Below, piece by piece: positions 7,058 through 10,181 of a DNA stretch of 10,181 nucleotides. A program made the translations under genes and the position numbers. This stretch comes from Desulfobacteraceae bacterium (lineage in GTDB: Bacteria > Desulfobacterota > DSM-4660 > Desulfatiglandales > JALVMZ01), in assembly GCA_027032655.1 (NCBI GenBank), contig JALVMZ010000550.1:1-10181 (forward strand). The letters run 5' to 3'. Position 1 is the first letter of the stretch, and the number at the start of each line of letters is the position of its first letter. The notes beneath the pieces were generated by a model. The model worked only from the letters and a program-made list of their open reading frames with translations, was not told the origin of the DNA and ran no database searches.

Positions 7058-7507
7058 TCAGAAAAGTTTTTCGCTGTCAAGCAGGAGAGTTACCGGGCCA
7101 TCATTTATGAGGTGAACCTCCATCATTTCCTGAAAGATACCACTTTGAACAGAAATACCATTCTCTTTTAGCTTTAACATAAAATATTCATAAAGTTCCT
7201 TTGCCCTTTCAGGTCTGGCCGCCTTTGTAAAACTGGGCCTTCGACCTTTTCTACAATCTCCATACAGGGTGAATTGAGACACAACCAGGGCAGGGAATCC
7301 AGTATCTATGAGGGATCTATTCATAAGCCCCTTTTCATCTGAAAATATCCTTAAATGTGATATCTTATCTGCCATATATTCACAGTGTCTTTCATCATCC
7401 CCCTCACCCACACCCAGGAATATCAAAAGCCCCTTTTCTATACTTCCAGTTACATTTTCTCCCACCATTACCTCCGCCCTTTTAACCCGTTGAACCACTG
7501 CCCTCAT
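7058..7507 (-). CDS. dtd: D-aminoacyl-tRNA deacylase Dtd
   Basis: Dtd hydrolyses D-amino acids from tRNA, and glycine from mischarged tRNA-Ala, acting as a chirality proofreader in the cytoplasm. At 149 residues it is the normal full length. It starts with the family N-terminus (MRAVVQRV) and contains both active-site motifs: SQFTLYGD (77-84) and NDGPVT (135-140), whose Gly137-Pro138 is the expected cis-peptide chiral selectivity filter. It begins 15 bp after the metG stop on the same strand. Co-transcription with metG is therefore likely and makes sense, pairing charging with quality control. The nearest GGAG lies about 12 nt before the ATG, a wide spacing, so initiation may rely on coupling to metG. 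Confidence 0.97.
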   Translation of the reverse strand: MRAVVQRVKRAEVMVGENVTGSIEKGLLIFLGVGEGDDERHCEYMADKISHLRIFSDEKGLMNRSLIDTGFPALVVSQFTLYGDCRKGRRPSFTKAARPERAKELYEYFMLKLKENGISVQSGIFQEMMEVHLINDGPVTLLLDSEKLF

Positions 7508-7522
7508 ACGGTATCTCTACTC

Positions 7523-9424
7523 CTATCTTACCTGGCTACCAGGTGTTATATCACCATCTGGCACTATCAGTTTTAAACCGGATCTGTCCTCAGAGGCCAA
7601 AAGCATGCCCTGTGATTCAACACCCATTAGTTTTACTGGCTTCAGATTCGTTACCACCACCACACTCTTCCCCAGGAGTGTCTCCGGTGAATATGCATTT
7701 CCAATTCCTGCAACTATTGTCCTTTCCTCTCCCACATCAACCTTTAATGCAATAAGTTTCTTTGAACCCTTAATTTTCTCTGCATGTTTTATCACTCCCA
7801 CTCTCAAGTCCAGTTTCTGAAACTCTTCTATTCCTATTTCATGCTTTTGAGTAACGGATATCGTCTTTTTCTTTTCCTCCATTTTATGCTTTTTTAATCT
7901 TTTGATATCCACCCTCGGGAAAAGCTGAATTGGACCTGATACGACCAGCTCTTTGTCTTTCCATTCCCTGATATCATCAATCTTAATATCTCTGCCTCTT
8001 TTCTGGAGATTTAGACGAATCTGAATCCTTTCACATGTCTCTGGCATGAAGGGCCATAGCATAAAAGAGATGGCCTTTATGGACTGTATCAGGTAATACA
8101 GCACAGCTTTCAGTCTGGCCCTATCTTTCTTTGCAAGGACCCAGGGCTCCTGGGTCACAATATATTTATTCAATCTTCCTATTAATTCCCATATCCTGAT
8201 CAGGGCCTTATGAAAGCCCAGAGCTTCCATAAATCTACAGTAATCATCAAGGGTGGTTAGAACCTCCTTTCTTATTTCCCTGTCTTCCTCTTCAATCACT
8301 TCAGGTTCAAGCACCCGACCATCCTGAAATTTCTTTGCCATGGTAAAAGACCTGCTAACCAGATTTCCGAAATCATTGGCAAGATCAGCGTTAATCCTCC
8401 CAACCAGGGCCTCCTCACTGAAATCCGAGTCCAATCCAAAGACCATCTCCCTCATAAGGAAGTATCTGAATGCATCCACCCCATATATATCAACCAGTTC
8501 AAGGGGCTTTACCACATTTCCAAGACTTTTGGACATCTTGCCCTCATCAACCTTCCAGTACCCATGGACATTTAAATGTCTATATGGCTCAATACCTGCT
8601 GCTTTAAGCATGCATGGCCAGTAGATGGCATGGGGTTTGAGGATATCCTTTGCTATCAGATGATTTGCATATGACCAGAATCTCTTAAAAAGCTCTCCTT
8701 CAGGATAATTTAGAGCTGAGATATAGTTAATCAAGGCATCAAACCAGACATAGGTAACATAATTTTCATCAAATGGGAGCGGGACCCCCCAGGTAAGTCT
8801 CTTTTTAGGTCTGGATATGCACAGGTCTTCAAGGGGGTCTTTTAAAAATGAAAGCACCTCATTTTTATACCTTTCCGGTCTGATGAAATCAGGATTCCTT
8901 TTGATATAGTCAATGAGCCAGTCCTGATAATTGCTCATCCTGAAGAAATAATTTGCCTCATTTATCAGGACAGGTTCTGTCATGTGGTCAGGGCACTTGC
9001 CATCAATCAATTCCTTCTCTGTATAAAAACGCTCACACCCAAAGCAATACATCCCCTGATAATCACTGAAATATATATCCCCCTTATCATTTACCAGATT
9101 CAGGATATGCTGGACGGTCTCAATATGATGGCTGTAAGTTGTTCTGATGAAATAATCATTGGTAATATTGAGTTTGGGCCACAGATTCCTGAATCTCTCG
9201 CTCATCATGTCCACATATCTTTTAACATCTTCTCCAGCACCCTTTGCGGCCTTTACCACCTTATCTCCGTGTTCATCTGTGCCGGTTACAAAATATGTCT
9301 CTAAGCCCATTAGCATGTGGAATCTATTCATTACATCTGCTACAATGGTTGTGTATGCATGTCCTAAGTGAGGCTCAGCATTGACATAATAGATGGGTGT
9401 TGTGATATAAAATCTTCCTTCCAA
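7523..9424 (-). CDS. metG: Methionyl-tRNA synthetase with C-terminal tRNA-binding domain
   Basis: MetRS attaches methionine to initiator and elongator tRNA-Met. The 633 residues show the class I core with YITTPIYYVN (6-15), HLGH (19-22) and KMSKS (296-300). A single zinc knuckle is formed by C127, C130, C144 and H147, the Thermus-type pattern rather than the double-knuckle E. coli type. The anticodon-binding helical domain follows (about 355-500, including YIVTQEPWVLAK, 421-432), then a Lys-rich linker (about 508-530) and a C-terminal EMAP/Arc1p-like OB-fold (about 533-633) that dimerises and binds tRNA. The start is TTG at 9424, fixed by the family N-terminus and a GGAG 7 nt upstream. Only 2 bp separate it from the ricT stop, so translation is probably coupled. 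Confidence 0.98.
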   Translation of the reverse strand: MEGRFYITTPIYYVNAEPHLGHAYTTIVADVMNRFHMLMGLETYFVTGTDEHGDKVVKAAKGAGEDVKRYVDMMSERFRNLWPKLNITNDYFIRTTYSHHIETVQHILNLVNDKGDIYFSDYQGMYCFGCERFYTEKELIDGKCPDHMTEPVLINEANYFFRMSNYQDWLIDYIKRNPDFIRPERYKNEVLSFLKDPLEDLCISRPKKRLTWGVPLPFDENYVTYVWFDALINYISALNYPEGELFKRFWSYANHLIAKDILKPHAIYWPCMLKAAGIEPYRHLNVHGYWKVDEGKMSKSLGNVVKPLELVDIYGVDAFRYFLMREMVFGLDSDFSEEALVGRINADLANDFGNLVSRSFTMAKKFQDGRVLEPEVIEEEDREIRKEVLTTLDDYCRFMEALGFHKALIRIWELIGRLNKYIVTQEPWVLAKKDRARLKAVLYYLIQSIKAISFMLWPFMPETCERIQIRLNLQKRGRDIKIDDIREWKDKELVVSGPIQLFPRVDIKRLKKHKMEEKKKTISVTQKHEIGIEEFQKLDLRVGVIKHAEKIKGSKKLIALKVDVGEERTIVAGIGNAYSPETLLGKSVVVVTNLKPVKLMGVESQGMLLASEDRSGLKLIVPDGDITPGSQVR

Positions 9425-9426
9425 TT

Positions 9427-10181
9427 TTATTCTCCTTTACTCTGATCTTTCTGGGTGTTTGATATAGAATTTTCATCCTTTAAAATGTCATCATAAGATA
9501 TCTCCACCTCTTCTCCTGAATCAAGCATTATTGTTATAGTCTCCAGAAGGGCATTATGCCTTATAATCTTACCTTCTCCCATAACTGTCTTTACCCTCTT
9601 ACCAACTCTGGGGATATCCTTCTGAACTTCTTCATAATAGTTATATTCATATGTCAAACAGCACATAAGTCTTCCACACATGCCTGAAATCTTTGATGGA
9701 TTAAGAGCAAGATTCTGACCTTTGGCCATCTTTATGGATACTGGTGCAAAATTATTCAGGAAGGAATTACAACACAGACTCCTTCCACATGCGCCGTATG
9801 AGCCAATCATCTTTGCCTGATGTCTGACCCCAATCTGTCTCATTTCAATACGGGTTCTAAACCTCTGGACCAGATCTTTTACCAATTCCCTGAAATCCAC
9901 TCTGCCCTCTGCGGTAAAAAATACGATAATCTTGCTACCATCAAAAAGGGCCTTAACTGTAACCAGATTCATTGGAATATTCCTGAACTTTACCCTCTCA
10001 TAGCAATAGGAATAGACCTCCTTTTCCAGTCTTCTCTTTTCCCTGAGTCTTTTAAGGTCCTCTTTATTTGCAACCCTATATACCTTTTTTAAAGAATTAT
10101 CATTATCTTTTATTTCAATGCTCAAAGGAGCACTACAGACTGTCCCAATATCAAGACCCTGGTCGGTCTCTACTATAACAT
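9427..10181 (-). CDS. ricT: PSP1/RicT-family iron-sulfur protein, 5' end beyond the window
   Basis: The PSP1 family includes Bacillus RicT (YaaT), part of the RicA-RicF-RicT complex that binds 4Fe-4S clusters and helps RNase Y process mRNA; its role outside Firmicutes is less clear. The coding frame stays open to the window edge. The first complete codon is at 10179, and the 18 residues before the TTG at 10125 (VIVETDQGLDIGTVCSAP) match the usual PSP1 N-terminus, so 10125 is an internal Leu codon rather than a start. About 250 residues are visible. Counting from 10179, the six conserved cysteines are C131, C136, C137 (CGRSLCC) and C168, C173, C174 (CGRLMCC), flanking the SIKMAKGQ block. The C-terminus is a short polar tail. 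It heads the visible metG-dtd cluster; holB is a common upstream neighbour of this pair but is not seen here. Confidence 0.92.
   Translation of the reverse strand, partial: VIVETDQGLDIGTVCSAPLSIEIKDNDNSLKKVYRVANKEDLKRLREKRRLEKEVYSYCYERVKFRNIPMNLVTVKALFDGSKIIVFFTAEGRVDFRELVKDLVQRFRTRIEMRQIGVRHQAKMIGSYGACGRSLCCNSFLNNFAPVSIKMAKGQNLALNPSKISGMCGRLMCCLTYEYNYYEEVQKDIPRVGKRVKTVMGEGKIIRHNALLETITIMLDSGEEVEISYDDILKDENSISNTQKDQSKGE
9432..9435 (-). promoter_or_regulatory. Ribosome binding site for the TTG start of metG
   Basis: On the minus strand GGAG lies 7 nt before the TTG start of metG and inside the last codons of ricT. It supports the unusual start codon and suggests that ribosomes finishing ricT re-initiate on metG. 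Confidence 0.65.

Noticed and set aside
1..10181. CRISPR array, prophage, integron or defence system
   Set aside because: No regularly spaced repeats, integrase, transposase or defence-family proteins were found on either strand; all long coding frames belong to common cellular families.

Overview
The window is about 10.2 kb of compact bacterial chromosome, AT-leaning by eye (GC not computed). It carries eight protein genes: seven complete and one running off the right edge. All are housekeeping or signalling families. I see no phage, plasmid, CRISPR, rRNA or tRNA signal. The short ThiC form, the CHASE2-type adenylate cyclase with a helical tail, the single-zinc-knuckle MetRS with a fused tRNA-binding domain and the PSP1/RicT-metG linkage suggest a Gram-negative, probably anaerobic lineage such as Desulfobacterota or Nitrospirota. 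That placement is inference from gene types and was not tested.

Layout, left to right. (1) Positions 1-379 hold no convincing gene. They contain a 137-bp inverted-repeat element resembling a MITE or large foldback (29-165), then an AT-rich leader before mnmE. (2) mnmE (+, 380-1774) is the tRNA wobble-uridine modification GTPase. (3) thiC and thiD (-, transcribed thiD then thiC) form a two-gene operon for the pyrimidine half of thiamine. It converges on mnmE with only 4 bp between stop codons. (4) Diverging from thiD is a large membrane-bound class III adenylate cyclase (+, start most likely 3984). Its near-consensus sigma-70 promoter lies in the thiD-cyclase gap. (5) On the minus strand, a cluster transcribed from the right edge leftward reads ricT/PSP1 (partial), metG, dtd, then a YdcF-like membrane protein gene. 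It converges on the cyclase with 5 bp between stops.

Functional picture. Three of the eight genes act directly on tRNA: MnmE modifies it, MetRS charges it and Dtd removes mischarged D-amino acids. RicT is an iron-sulfur protein of the PSP1 family that commonly sits beside metG. ThiC makes HMP-phosphate from aminoimidazole ribotide, and ThiD phosphorylates it to the pyrophosphate used for thiamine phosphate. The cyclase is a separate sensory gene with a periplasmic CHASE2 sensor and a cytoplasmic ATP-cyclising domain.

I did not find a novel multi-gene system. The points most worth a second look are the inverted-repeat element at the left end, the start-site revisions (cyclase, thiD, ricT), the apparent lack of a TPP riboswitch before the thiamine operon, and the shortened cysteine spacing of ThiC.
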